Below, in pieces: positions 48,340 to 59,844 of a stretch of 64,000 nucleotides of DNA. The stretch lies in contig NC_056550.1 in the NCBI RefSeq assembly GCF_910596095.1, positions 16,896,501 to 16,960,500 on the forward strand. Reading direction: 5' to 3'. Both the position numbers and the translations under genes were made by a program. The notes under the pieces were generated by a model. That model was not told the DNA's origin and did not search any database. It saw nothing but the letters and a program-made list of their open reading frames with translations. The stretch is from Thunnus maccoyii. Taxonomy: Eukaryota > Chordata > Actinopteri > Scombriformes > Scombridae. Position 1 is the stretch's first letter, and each line of letters opens with the position of its first letter.

Positions 48340-50780
48340 ATGTCCCAGATAATTAATTAATGCTGATCACCTGGTCTCATGATCTAATTCCCTTTCTAGG
48401 TAATAATGGTGCCAGTAAGCCTATATGTTGCCTAATCGATTTTGCTGAATAGATAAAATAAAATAAAATAATCTCATCATACATCATAACAAAGTCGATG
48501 GCTGCTGCACCTAAAATATTTAGTTTTGTTTGTTTTTTAAACATATGATTAAGAAGAAAGGACAACTAATCCAAATGGTGGACTTGTTTTTATCTCAAAG
48601 TGATACATTGATAGAATAGACGATCTTTTCTAGAAACGTCATCCTGATTGGCTAAAGTAACTGCAGTCACTTCTATCTGCCACCAGATGGCGTCAACACT
48701 TCAGTTTGTTTGAACAATGCTCCAATTGTCCAGAACTTTGAATTTCAATGATCATATTAAATTGAAAGTGCAGATGCAGCTCAGTTCAATCAACCATTTA
48801 CACTCTGTGTTATGCTTATATTAAATTGGACCGTCTTAAGCAGATCTAAATTTACAGATCTATACTATCAGGGAGATAATTTAGAGCACAATCAATTAAT
48901 CCTTGGGCCCCTGTCAGTAAATCATAGGCTAAGTCAATAAAGCCAGTATCTGACAAGTAGCTACCAGAATGTTTGCATTTATCTACTCTCCTATTCAGAA
49001 AGTTGGTCCACCGATGCATTTACAAGACATGAGGACTGTTTAGTTTTGTCTTGCAGGGGCTTAGGACATGAATGGACACACTGTGGTCTACGCACCTGCT
49101 CCTCTTTGTCGCTGGAACTATCCTGAAGCAGCCTCAATCCAAAAATGTCAAAGCTGGTTTTAGTTGATTCCAGATAATAATAATAAAAATAAAGGACGTG
49201 ATCATATTTGGAATATTAGAAAATGCACAATTTATTTATTTTAAAAAATCGTATTCAACAGAAGTAGTATGGTGAAAAGTTTACTATTTAATACTAAACT
49301 AAGACTAAGTCAACTTAACTCAAGCAAACACTGTAGCAACCAACATTAAATGACAGTCTACTAGAGCTGAAACAAAAGTTGATTGATGGACAGAATAAAA
49401 GTAAACATAGTGATGCTCAGTGCATAAAGTAAAAAACGTTCTGCATTCAGAACTTTACTTAAGCAGAAGTACCCATTATGCATCACAGAAGAAGTACTCA
49501 TTGTTTTACTTGTTTTACTACATTGTAGAAGTAATAGTTCCCTCTGTTATTGGTACTGATGCATTAACATATAAGCAGCATTTTAATTATGTAGCTGATT
49601 GGGCTAGTGCTAACTACTGTTGGGTCATATCATCTTTAGCAATGTATCCTATAAATTGAAGGTATACTTTATATGCAAACATAACTTAATAACTATAGCT
49701 GTTCGATAAATGCAGTGGATTAAAACAAAATATTTCAATTTGAAAGGTAGTGGAGTGGAAATATACAGTAAAGTACTGATACTCAAGTAAAGTGTAACTG
49801 CTACGAAATTGTATAAAAGTGCAGTTCTTGACTAAATGTACTTACTTTGCACCACTGTGAAACTAAACATTTGCATAAATGTATAAGTGAGACTAAATGA
49901 TTAAATTGGTGAATCAAAAGAATCTACATATTAATCAATAGTGACCATTAGTTGGAGCTCTGCAAGCACAGTGGGCACCATATTAATCTATATCTCATTC
50001 AGCATTTTGTCACTGAGCATCAGACATGTGGCACTCAGCGTGTCATTGATATTTCCAGTAGCCTAAGCACTCCTGAGCCTGCATGCTTTTCAATGTGTGT
50101 GGGGGATTACTCAGAGAAAGTGATCTCATCAAAAACTCACCATTATAGATCATAAAAAAGTAGAAATACTGGTATCAAATGCATCCTCTGATCCTAATGC
50201 TGTTTTTTTGATTGTGCACAGATTGTTGGCTGAATCTGTGAGACAGACAGTGAGAGCAAATAAATCAGGTAGGAGTGTATCCTTCCATCTCTCGTGCACA
50301 TGCATGTGTATGAGTAGTATAGATTATCGAGACCATCTGATGAATGGACCAGGTGTGTGTTTATTTGTAGGGGTGGGTGGAGTTGGGGGGATTACCAGTG
50401 AGACATAATGCAACTCAATCTGAGAGACTGCTGATGAAAGGAGAATGCTGCTGCTGTTCATGCTAGCATGTTCTCGGCTGACGTACGTTGCATAATATTG
50501 CAGGTGGTGAGGAGTTACTGATGAGAAAATCCCACAGCTCTGTCCCTTCACTGCACATTTCTGGAAGGTTGTAGAAATATGCAAATGGCCACCCCAACAC
50601 ACATCCTTATTGTTATTCTAAAACATCTGCATTTGTCTCCTCTGTCATGTGTCTGTTCAGGTAAGTCTCAGCAACAGCGAACTGATATCCCCTCAACTGC
50701 CTGTCAGCCAATCCCTAATGAACATACTGTTCCATATACAATATGAACGTGCGTACATACGTGTGTGCGAGTCATGAGGG
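48340..50780. other. Intergenic stretch between ccdc137 and pde6g
   Basis: The genes are divergent. In human, OXLD1 lies between CCDC137 and PDE6G; I see no matching exon here. The only recognised item is the repeat copy at 49,425-49,858. Small frames lack domains. Confidence 0.55.
49425..49858 (-). repeat. Same repeat family, copy 2 (reverse orientation)
   Basis: It reads as the reverse complement of the copy at 47,075: 'CTTTACTTAAGCAGAAGTAC', 'ATTAACATATAAGCAGCATT', 'GATACTCAAGTAAAGTG' and 'AAATGTACTTACTTTGCACC' ending CACTG. It is diverged but preserves module order and keeps the outer end. Confidence 0.7.
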
Positions 50781-50809
50781 GCCTGGATAGTTCATTAGCT
50801 GATAACGTC

Positions 50810-50840
50810 ATAATCTTCTCAGAACCTGAGGTGTATAAGA
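50810..50840 (+). promoter_or_regulatory. pde6g core promoter: CRX/OTX-type site and TATA box
   Basis: TATAAGA at 50834-50840 predicts a start near 50,865. ATAATCT at 50810-50816 is a CRX/OTX-type homeodomain site placed 18 bases before it, as in photoreceptor promoters. A 5' UTR exon would run from there to the donor GTG|GTGAGT at 50922, spliced to the acceptor ATTACAG ending 51837. Confidence 0.6.
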
Positions 50841-51853
50841 GGGCTCCACTGAACACAGCTCATCATATACCAGCAACCTAGACCTCCAACATCACCAGCT
50901 GATACATACAGCAACACAGGTGGTGAGTATTAGCAACAACTGAATTGAATGCAAATATACTTTTTGGACACATGTCAATTTATCCTATGTAACAGTAATA
51001 TTGCTATATTGCATATAACAATTTGTTTAACAGTATTTTGCCTCTTTTTTTGGCACCTTCAACTTCAGATGTGACTTTTTTTGATTAATATGTGGCAAGG
51101 ACTTCTGATCCACATAACTTTTTTTTTTTTTTTTTTAAATTCAGGATTTTTTGTATGTATTTCATATTTAAATTAGATTACAAAAAGCAGATTCACTGTA
51201 AAATTTTACTGGAAATTGGAAAATGTGTATGTGTACAAGAAAAATAACAATGTGTTTTTTTTAAAAAGCAATATTTAGATTTTTTTTACAACAGAATTTA
51301 TATATTATATGTAGTCAGATTATGTAACCAAACAAATTTACACAGTTTGATATGCTTTTTAAAATGTTATTTAATTACTGGTTCTTAAATGACTATATAC
51401 CAGACATGGCTACACATTTTCGTCATTAAAGAGTTACAGTTCTGAAAATTTCCTGTTTAGTTTCTTACCAAATCTACTTTCCATGGTACATAATTTGATT
51501 GAGTATTTTGTGAGCTGCTGTCAGATCAGGACGACAAGCAAATTCAGCATGTCCAATCACTAATCTGATTATCAAGATGCTGTGAAGCTTAAAGGCATTG
51601 TAGAGGGTCAATTAATGTGAGCATGGGATTACAGGAGCCTTCATTGTCTGTACACATATCTATGTTTCTTCAGGTATTAAGTTATTGGCAGAAACTGCAA
51701 AATTCAGATCAGTAGAAATTCATATTGATTATTGTTCTTTTTGAAGCAAAACTTCAATAAATTTGGCTATGATACCCAACATTTCTTATTTTTTTCATTC
51801 AGTTTTTATGACCCATTACTATTCTGTCCCATTACAGCTCAAACAACAGAAGT

Positions 51854-52334
51854 ATGAATTTGGAAGTGGCCAAACCTGAGGCGAAGACTGGCAACAAAGT
51901 TCCCCCCAGAACTACGGCCCCTGGATCCCCACGCAAGGGCCCACCCAAGTTCAAACAGAGGAACACCCGCCAGTTCAAGAGCAAGCCTCCCAAGAGAGGT
52001 GTCATTGGGTAGGCCTTTTTAGAGTTAATGCTCTTGAGTAAAATCCAGAAAGTTTGTCTTTAAAAATGGCAAATTTCCCACGATAAAGCTTGTGATTTTC
52101 TTTCTCCCTCAGCTTTGGAGAGGACATCCCTGGAATGGAAGGGCTTGGCATTGGTAAGCAGAGTTGGCACAGTTACGCGACCGCACCACTAAACACTACA
52201 CACAAACCAAACATAATTAACAGACTAATTAATCACTATTCTTTCTTTTTTCAACAGACATCACTGTAATCTGCCCTTGGGAAGCATACAGCCATCTAGA
52301 GCTGCATGAACTGGCTCAGTATGGCATCATCTGA
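51854..52334 (+). CDS. pde6g: Rod cGMP phosphodiesterase 6 inhibitory gamma subunit
   Basis: Three coding exons (51854-52008, 52113-52153, 52258-52334) give 90 residues (human PDE6G 87). The protein holds PDE6 inactive in the dark and is displaced by transducin in photoreceptor outer segments. The polycationic segment [12 protein letters not shown] (residues 29-40) binds catalytic subunits and transducin. The C-terminus [11 protein letters not shown] (80-90) is the inhibitory end. [12 protein letters not shown] links them. The opening MNLE and the tspan10/ccdc137 neighbours favour the rod gene pde6g over cone pde6h. A non-coding first exon is predicted at about 50,865-50,922. Splice sites are canonical. 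It could be either of the fish a/b duplicates. Confidence 0.96.
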
Positions 52335-52728
52335 GGCTCTGCATTATGAAATGATTTTTGTTTGTACCAAAGGGAACTGATGTAGCAAGTTCAGCAACTT
52401 GAATTTCAACATTCAACTCTAGCAATCTCAATTTATAAATAACTGTTTGTTTGAATTGTGAACCACAAAGTAAAGAACTAGCATATCAAGTATACATCTG
52501 CATATTGTGGATGCTGCTGAAGCTCTTTTATACAATATATCTATTTTCATAAGACTCTCAAGCTGCCATTTTAATGTCCATCACCCACTGATGCTGAATG
52601 TGTCATTGTGTTATTGCCTGAGTTTGGAGAGGAGAGCTGTAACTGAAAGCTCAGGTTACTGGCTTAATTGAGGGAGTGTCTGCACAATGATTGTCAGCAT
52701 CATGTTTATTATGTTTAATCAAACTCGG

Positions 52729-52734
52729 AATAAA
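52729..52734 (+). promoter_or_regulatory. pde6g polyadenylation signal
   Basis: AATAAA about 395 bases after the stop codon, the first canonical signal in this orientation and followed by T-rich sequence. Confidence 0.65.
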
Positions 52735-53516
52735 GCTTGGAATTTTTTTAAAAACAATTTCAAACAACTTTGTCTTCATTTTTGTTCCTCTGTGCCAATT
52801 TGATATCTCATAAACCAAAACACTGTGCTAACAAACAATGCTAGGCTACTGTGTTTTAAACATTAGAATTCCAATAATAATTCTTCTTTATTTGTCCCTT
52901 TTCAGAAAAAAAAAGTCTGAGAGTAGAACATGTCAGCTGCAAAATAATCAGAAAAGTGCATAAATTACACATGAATGTAAAAATAAGGGTCAATTAAATT
53001 CTGTCTATTCCCATGTAATGTGTGTGCTTCTGAGCATTTCACCAAAACTGATCATTTTTGTTTTCGTAACAGCCCATGAGAATAATTAGGGCTTAAAATA
53101 AGAATTCTAGGGTAACTGTCACATTATTTCTAAGTCACACTTCTTTTTGGAAATGGACACTTATATTGTAAGTATCCCCAATAGATGGCCTGTTTGCCTG
53201 GGTGAAAGGGTACAACATGCTGTCATCAAGCATACACGTATTATGCTTGTTTTTACAGCAAAATTGTGGTATAAGGCACATACTGTAGATTTAGATTTAG
53301 CTAAGCCATCAGGGGCCATGTAACTAAATGTTAAATGTTCAAAACCAGAATCAAAAGCTGAATTTTGCCAGCAAATCATGCATTTTGGTCTGTCGCCTTG
53401 ATGTGTTATGTTCCTCAAAATTAGTACTTAAAGTATGGTAAGACAAACAGGGCAGAGATCCAAAAGCAGTCAGCACTCATTAAATATCAGCATACAATTC
53501 CATTCATCATTCCACA

Positions 53517-54766
53517 TTATATATACACTTTATGCCACTGGATGCTTTCTAGCAGCCTTGTAGTAATAAACAGAGTCAGAATCTGGACCCCCAGTACGAC
53601 GATGGTAACTGTCCCTATCAGGCCTTCGTGCTGCTCAATCCAGCGAGAGATCCCACCCAGACAACCACCTAGGAAGATCACACTCTGAGCAGTAAACTCA
53701 TCCAGCAGCTGGGCTCCTACACCACACTGAGAGTTCCACACAGTGCCGTTCTCCAAAGGGTCAATGCAGCATGTAGCAGGAACCCCGCATGACAGCACAC
53801 CCGGAGCTGAGCAGTTGTAATATCTGAGGAAAGGAAAGGAAAACTTAAAAAAGTACAGTATGTTCAGTTTTTCTGTCCAACAACACACTGAGAAGCATTT
53901 TTTGCTTTTCAAGGCATTCCTACATCATGAGGAATAAGTTATGATGTACTTTTTATTTATAAATACCCGAGTTAGTCACACTCTACTCACATGTTGATCT
54001 CCCAGTCACGGTAGTTATCTGCTCCACAGCACTGCAGATTAAACTGAATCTCGTCTGTGATAAACCTCAGATCCAGATCATCCTGGTAGCGCGCCATGGC
54101 AGCTAACATCCCTGAACGCAGGACTCCTCTAACCTGATCTTGTAGACTGTAGGCCATAATGGCGGTTAGCACCTGTGCTGTGATGAGCACCAGCACAACT
54201 GCGGAGAACAGCTTCAGTAAACAGCAGTTCTCTCTTAAGGCGCCAACGCAGCCTGACAGGCAAAGCATAGTTAGCACCATACCCATAGTCACAAGTATCA
54301 GCATCGGGTCGGTGCCTATACTGCCAATCTTCTCCTTGGCAAATGACTCTTTGCTGATGAGGCCCCACATCCCTAAACCAAGGACCACCAGGCCTAGAAC
54401 TGTGAACACCAGATTGCATAAGAACAGGAAGTATTTTAGAAAATAGTCCATCAAAGAATAACTGTAGTAGGGTTGGATCCTTGAGAATACAAGGCTATCG
54501 TCCTCCTCTCCATTGTTTGTCCCTCCTTGGTGAAACTCAGTGGTCACATGGGCAACCTCCTCAGCATCTTCCTTTGCAGAGCCCGCCTTCAGACACAGAG
54601 AAAAGCATCTAAATACCATACCTATAAGAGTGAAGTGCATAAAGAACCAGACAGAAGTTTAAACATGGCCCCTTACCTTTGGTATAAGCGGACTAGACTC
54701 ATTCTGTGTGGTGTCCCTCCGCAACCAGGGCAAAGGGATACTTCTTATCAGCATATATCTCCTCAT
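53517..54766 (-). CDS. tspan10: Tetraspanin-10 (oculospanin)
   Basis: Three exons (54677-54766, 53991-54586, 53517-53823) give 330 residues (human about 355). It is a four-pass membrane protein of the TspanC8 group, which binds the protease ADAM10 and guides its traffic; TSPAN10 is known from pigment epithelium and melanocytes. Helix 1 contains FLFLCNLVFTVLGLVVLG. The large loop carries QCCG and, across the last junction, NCS, SCG, TCC, QCG and GGC, making the eight cysteines of TspanC8. Helix 4 is TIVVLGVQILTLF. The long N-terminal cytoplasmic part is typical of this member. Exon 2 is taken from the acceptor at 54587, because the alternative acceptor 35 bases earlier runs into a stop. It is convergent with pde6g, as expected from human 17q25.3. 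Confidence 0.92.
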
Positions 54767-54978
54767 GTTGTCAACCACTGGGAGATGATCCTCCCTGTGC
54801 TTTTAGCTGGTCAGAATGACACAAACTGAAGTGGAGCATAGGGGAGCATTTGCTACAGTAAGAACAGAGGAGCATGTGAGCTGAGGTGCAGTAACTATGC
54901 TGTGTTTAGCTCCTGGCTGTGAAGCGTGGGATTTCTTCATCATGTGAGAGTCACAGTTAGGGGATTAGACGGTTATCG

Positions 54979-54980
<2 letters not shown>

Positions 54981-55050
<70 letters not shown>
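54981..55050. repeat. Compound (GT)15(GA)20 microsatellite
   Basis: Thirty bases of pure GT pass directly into forty bases of pure GA, 215 bases upstream of the tspan10 start codon. The GA half is a perfect purine strand. Confidence 0.95.
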
Positions 55051-55052
<2 letters not shown>

Positions 55053-57348
55053 CACACAAGAGGCTTTTGATGTGAGGTTTACTCACATAAACCACAAAGA
55101 TGTCAAAGTTTTAAACCATTATTGTTATGTAATGATTTGATTCTACTTGGAAAAGACAAAGTGGGTGGTCAAAGAAAGAATGCATGTCCATTTAAAAAAA
55201 AAAAAAAAAGTTAAACCTTGAAATAGTGAAACTGAATTTTATGACAAAAACTCAACAGACTTTAGACTCAGTGTGTCACTTTGCACCTGTAGCCAATTTG
55301 AATACTCCATACCAAGACATCATGACTAAGTACCTGTGTAGCTATATAATTAGCTGTAGCTGTATTAATATACAGTTAAGTTACAACAAATACACATTTT
55401 AACCAACTTTGCAATCACCAACACCACTTTTTTAAAACTCCTGGTAGATTAGTAATATTTCTGGCCCTAACTATTCACACATCTGACTATTTATTTCATC
55501 CTACTCCATTGACAGCCTCTGGCACTGAAAATGATGATTATTACCGTATTAACAGATACTGCCTTTATCTGCTTAAAAGGTCAAATGTCATCAATGCAGA
55601 TCAGATCTAACATCCGAGAAATATACTTGTTATCATGTGAGGCTGTTTGTTGTCAGTTTTTCTCAGTTTCATTGCTGGAACAGTTATGGCTGATTGTCAG
55701 CTGGCCTTGTATAATGGACTTATCTTGTCAGTTGGAATATAGCAACATAATTCAAAATCTATAATCTCCCACAACCTCTTATGGTATACAGCACCTGTCT
55801 TTTGTTGTAGCGAGAAAAAGTGATCCAGGCTTGTTATCAGTTGCATATTACTGGCTCCTGCAAGGCTATTCACTCTGTTTTAGCAGAAAAAAATACTCAC
55901 AGACATACACACACATTAAATATGAATTTTTCTATATTGTTCCTTTTCTGTGTTTTAGCCACATCAACACTGAGCATAATTATTCCGTGATCATTTCTGT
56001 TAATTTCTTATGCCTGTTTGTTTAGTAACTTTATTGCAAAACTATTCACCATAGATGTTATGATGTTTCCCATGATGCAGTATGAAAATCTCTGATGGTG
56101 TAGACAGGACTACATGCCAGAAAACTATAAATACACATAATTATAACCAATACTTTATTGCAGTTGTTGTTTGTAATAATCACACTAATAGTTGATGAGT
56201 TGTACATATTGTTATTAACAATTTATGCTGATATTAACACTGTGTTAGCCACAATTTTAATGTAGTGATGCAGTTCCTCACTGTGACCACTGGAGGGCAG
56301 TGAACCCTTGAGATTCTAAACACACTCAGGTCAACCATCTTTGCACCAAGCAGGTACTTTTCCAATTTAAGTCAAAGGTCACACACTGGCAAACCTTTGA
56401 AAAACCACACCTTCAACCTTCAACAGATCAGGTATTGTCTTGTTTATGTGGTCCCTCTTATTCAAGAACCCCCTTTTGTTCAGAGTAATTCACTATGAAG
56501 ACAGCATTTCTGCAATTCTGCATGCAGTCACCATGCCCAGCCCAAATGAGCATGTTAATCTCAATGAATGATGCATGCATCTGTTGGTCCAGTCAGTCAC
56601 AAGATGCATCATCTCAGCAACTGTCATCAAAAGCAGATCAGCATTGTAGGGACTACAATGCTTGAACTTGATGCAAAATGATTCCTTCCCTCCTGTAAGG
56701 CTCATCAGGCTATGTGTCTTCGTGGTCATCTGTCTCCTTCTGCGTTGGAAACATGGGAATCCTCAGGGTGCACCTTCTGTTTGGCAACAGAGTTGATATA
56801 TTTCAGTTTAACATGTCTCTGATAAAGTCATTATAGAGTAATGCGCTGCTGTGAGTCAATAAAAAGTATCATGTGAGAGAGCACATGTGACGGTGAGTTA
56901 AGAAACAGAGAGAGAGAGAGAAGCCAGTTTATCTCACTCTCTGGCTGCAGGTCCACTGCTGTCATTCTTTCCTCTGCCTGTGCTGGACTGGGCTGCAGGG
57001 AGCTGGAAGGCAGTCAGTCTACTGCTGCAGACAGAGCCTGAGATTGACTGGTGGTGGGCTCCAGGAGGTGTGGCATTAGTCCCGCCACAAATCTGTTTCC
57101 ACAGTAATGGGTATTAACAGAAAAACAAATTGTGATTTGTTATACTCATTCCTGAACTGCCAGATTACTTTCTGTGGATAGTTCATAATAGTTTCACACT
57201 AGCATGGTTTTGCCTGCCTGACAGTGCAGATACAACTTTGTCTCTATGAAAATATATTTATACACACAGTATTACTAGTTTGCACCAGCAAATACCAGAT
57301 AAACATGTGTGGAGTGCCTGCATTCAATGCTTTAAAATAACACATTAA

Positions 57349-57775
57349 GTGATGGACAGCAACTAAGTAAATTTACTCTGTACTTGACTAAACTACTTCC
57401 ATTTTATGCTACTTCATATTTCATACTACTCCGCTTCATTTCACAGGTGCTATTTATTTGGCAGCTGTAGTTACTGTTTACTTTGAAGATCAAGTCTTAC
57501 ATACAAGATCAGCTCAATTTGATACATTGCTATATATTAAACTACCCAACCACATATAAAAGACACAAAAAAGTAAAAAAAAAAAAAGAGCTTCATTGCG
57601 ACCAGCTACACATAAGACGCTGTAAAATTAGAAGCAATAATGATCCAGTTAAAAAATATAATATTGACAGGAATCATATGTTTACTTTTGATATTTTAAG
57701 TTCATTTTCCTGCTGATACTTTTGTACTTTTGATGCATGGCTTTTACTTGCAGTGGAGTGATTTTACCTTGAGTT
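57349..57775 (+). repeat. Same repeat family, copy 3
   Basis: It begins 'ATGGACAGCAACTAAGTAAA' and carries 'TTTATGCTACTTCATATTTC', 'TATATTAAACTACCCAACCA', 'CTTTTGTACTTTTGATGCAT' and 'TTACTTGCAGTGGAGTG' in the expected order. The right end is truncated. Confidence 0.68.
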
Positions 57776-58512
57776 ATTGCTAATTTGCTTGATTCTCCAC
57801 TGAACATAATGCAAGACACACACTTTCACAGTCAATAAACATTCTGATAGATTCAAAAGACATCCCCACACAAAAAGGCATTTATAAAACTCAACAAAAA
57901 ATATTCCTTCAAACTGAACAAAAAAAAAAAAACAACAAAAAACAGGGAAGCATGATTACATGATTATTAGAAGTTGGATGTCAAGTGTTTTTTTGTTTTT
58001 TTTTTTACATTCTTTTACAAATCTCACTGTTTCCTTGTTTATAAATCTTTTGATGGGATAGGATAAATAGAACATTTAGTTCCAACTCTTTGAAAGGAAT
58101 CCAACGCCCTGTGTTGTGTTGTCAGCACTGAGGATGTATGGTATTGATGGAATAATGTTCATCCTACTTGCAACATACAGTACAGTATAGTCTCTGTGAG
58201 TTTAAAGTTGGTGCAGATGGCAGGGAGTGTTGCCCAGTCGGATTCCTTTTCAGCAGCGTACTAGTGTTGTGTAATATATCAATACAACAGCCTGCAGACA
58301 TCAGCAGGATGGAGCAGCATTCACAGTCTTTCCATTTTAAAAGGTGCTCCAAATAGAATAAGGAGCTGTAATCTGGAATAGATCAGATCTGGAATTTCTT
58401 GTGACAAAAGAAGATGAGAAAAGGTAGAAGTGAAAAGGAAAACCATTGCTTATGCCCAGTATTTAAAAATGAAGGAAAATGTGCTTTACTGATCTATATT
58501 TTTTTTGGAGGA

Positions 58513-58530
58513 GGGGGGGGGGGGGGGGGG
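58513..58530 (+). repeat. Poly-G tract
   Basis: About 18 consecutive G, unusual in an AT-rich region. Such runs are also prone to sequencing and assembly error. Confidence 0.85.
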
Positions 58531-59400
58531 TCCAGCTGCACTTGCCTGTCCGAAACTGTCCAGATTATAGATATATTGAAAGAATCTGAAACAAAACTAA
58601 AGACTTGTTGTTTCTCCCTCCATCAACAGTATGATTATTTCTATGTACATATCTGGTTTCATCAAAGCTTTATGTCAAAGATTTATGTCAAACCTAATGG
58701 ATTAAATCAGGCAACTTCTTATTTGAGTTATGGCCGTGGGCGGTTTTCGGTTGAAGGGATCTCTTGGGACCTGTATATAATACGTAACGGCTGTTTTAAA
58801 ATTGGCTAGACACTCATCAACAAAGCAGACATACGCAGGATCTGCTGCTGCATGAAGAATAAAATGGTATTTTATTAAAAATTTTGACAACGAAGAACAT
58901 ATACTTTCATTTTCTTATTTGCAGCTTCATCAAATACATGTGGCTCTTCAGGTTTCGACAGTTAAAGGGACCATTGCTGGCTTCGTCTGTCGTAGCCCAG
59001 ATGTTGAGCAGATTGTATTACAGTAGGCAGTAAGAATGCTTGGCTCGATCAATACTGCTACATCAAACACCTCCTCTGGATCGGTGCCTACAGGGAGTAC
59101 AGTTGCCCACACTGCTCACACCAGCAAAAAGATATGTGGAGGACAGATGGAGCACATACAGGGGATTATCATGACCTCCCATTCAGGCTCTGTGAGTTAT
59201 TTATCATTGTAGCAGATGCATAGGCTGCAAGACACACAGGGTCAAGCATGAAGATTTGCCTTTAGTGCCATGTTATGTCTGTACATGTGCATGTAGCAGT
59301 GTGCATGCATGTGGAAGGAGCAGAGTGTGTCACCGCCCTGCATCTCTGAAGTGGGTGGGAGCAGGTGGGGGGAAAGGCTCCGGGAGTTTGGGGAGGCAGT

Positions 59401-59407
59401 TATAAGA
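59401..59407 (+). promoter_or_regulatory. TATA box of the secreted coiled-coil gene
   Basis: TATAAGA predicts transcription from about 59,430. A non-coding first exon would end at the donor AAAG|GTATAG (59513) and splice to the acceptor TGCCAG ending 59841, three bases before the ATG. Confidence 0.6.
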
Positions 59408-59844
59408 GAGTGCTGCCCAGGTCATGTTTTCTCAGTTGTCACTGTGGAAGGATCGTACCACAGTGATTTGCTGCTGTGACCTGGAGAGACCCCTGGCACT
59501 ACTTCACGGAAAGGTATAGTAAAACCCACTGCCAATATGACTAAACTTGAAATTCCTTTCACTCTGTTTCACCTACAGGGCAGTAAATCTAGGTCAAGAT
59601 AGATTAGAGAAGAATAAATTTCCTCAAATATAGGCATGTGTCAGTCTTACTTCGGAAAATCATAAAATGCCATAATGTGGATGAAAAAAACCTTCTTAAA
59701 TTTAGAAAAACAAAGTTCTTTGAGTTATTAGCAGAAGCTGCTAAATATATTAATACATTTACAGTGGAATTTTAACTTTGTCAGCAGGTATAAGAGGTTT
59801 TTTTTTGTTTCTCAGCATGTCTGTATTTCTGCTTATGCCAGGTG

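Larger units (their letters stand above)
54830..59390. other. Gene-free stretch between tspan10 and the secreted coiled-coil gene
   Basis: It contains a GT/GA compound microsatellite, a repeat copy at 57,349 and an 18-base G run at 58,513. No exon is supported. Human TSPAN10 is next to NPLOC4, of which I see no exon here. Confidence 0.5.

Noticed and set aside
54129-54446. Frames overlapping tspan10 exon 2 in other phases
   Set aside because: They are shadows of the tetraspanin coding sequence, with no independent start or splice structure.
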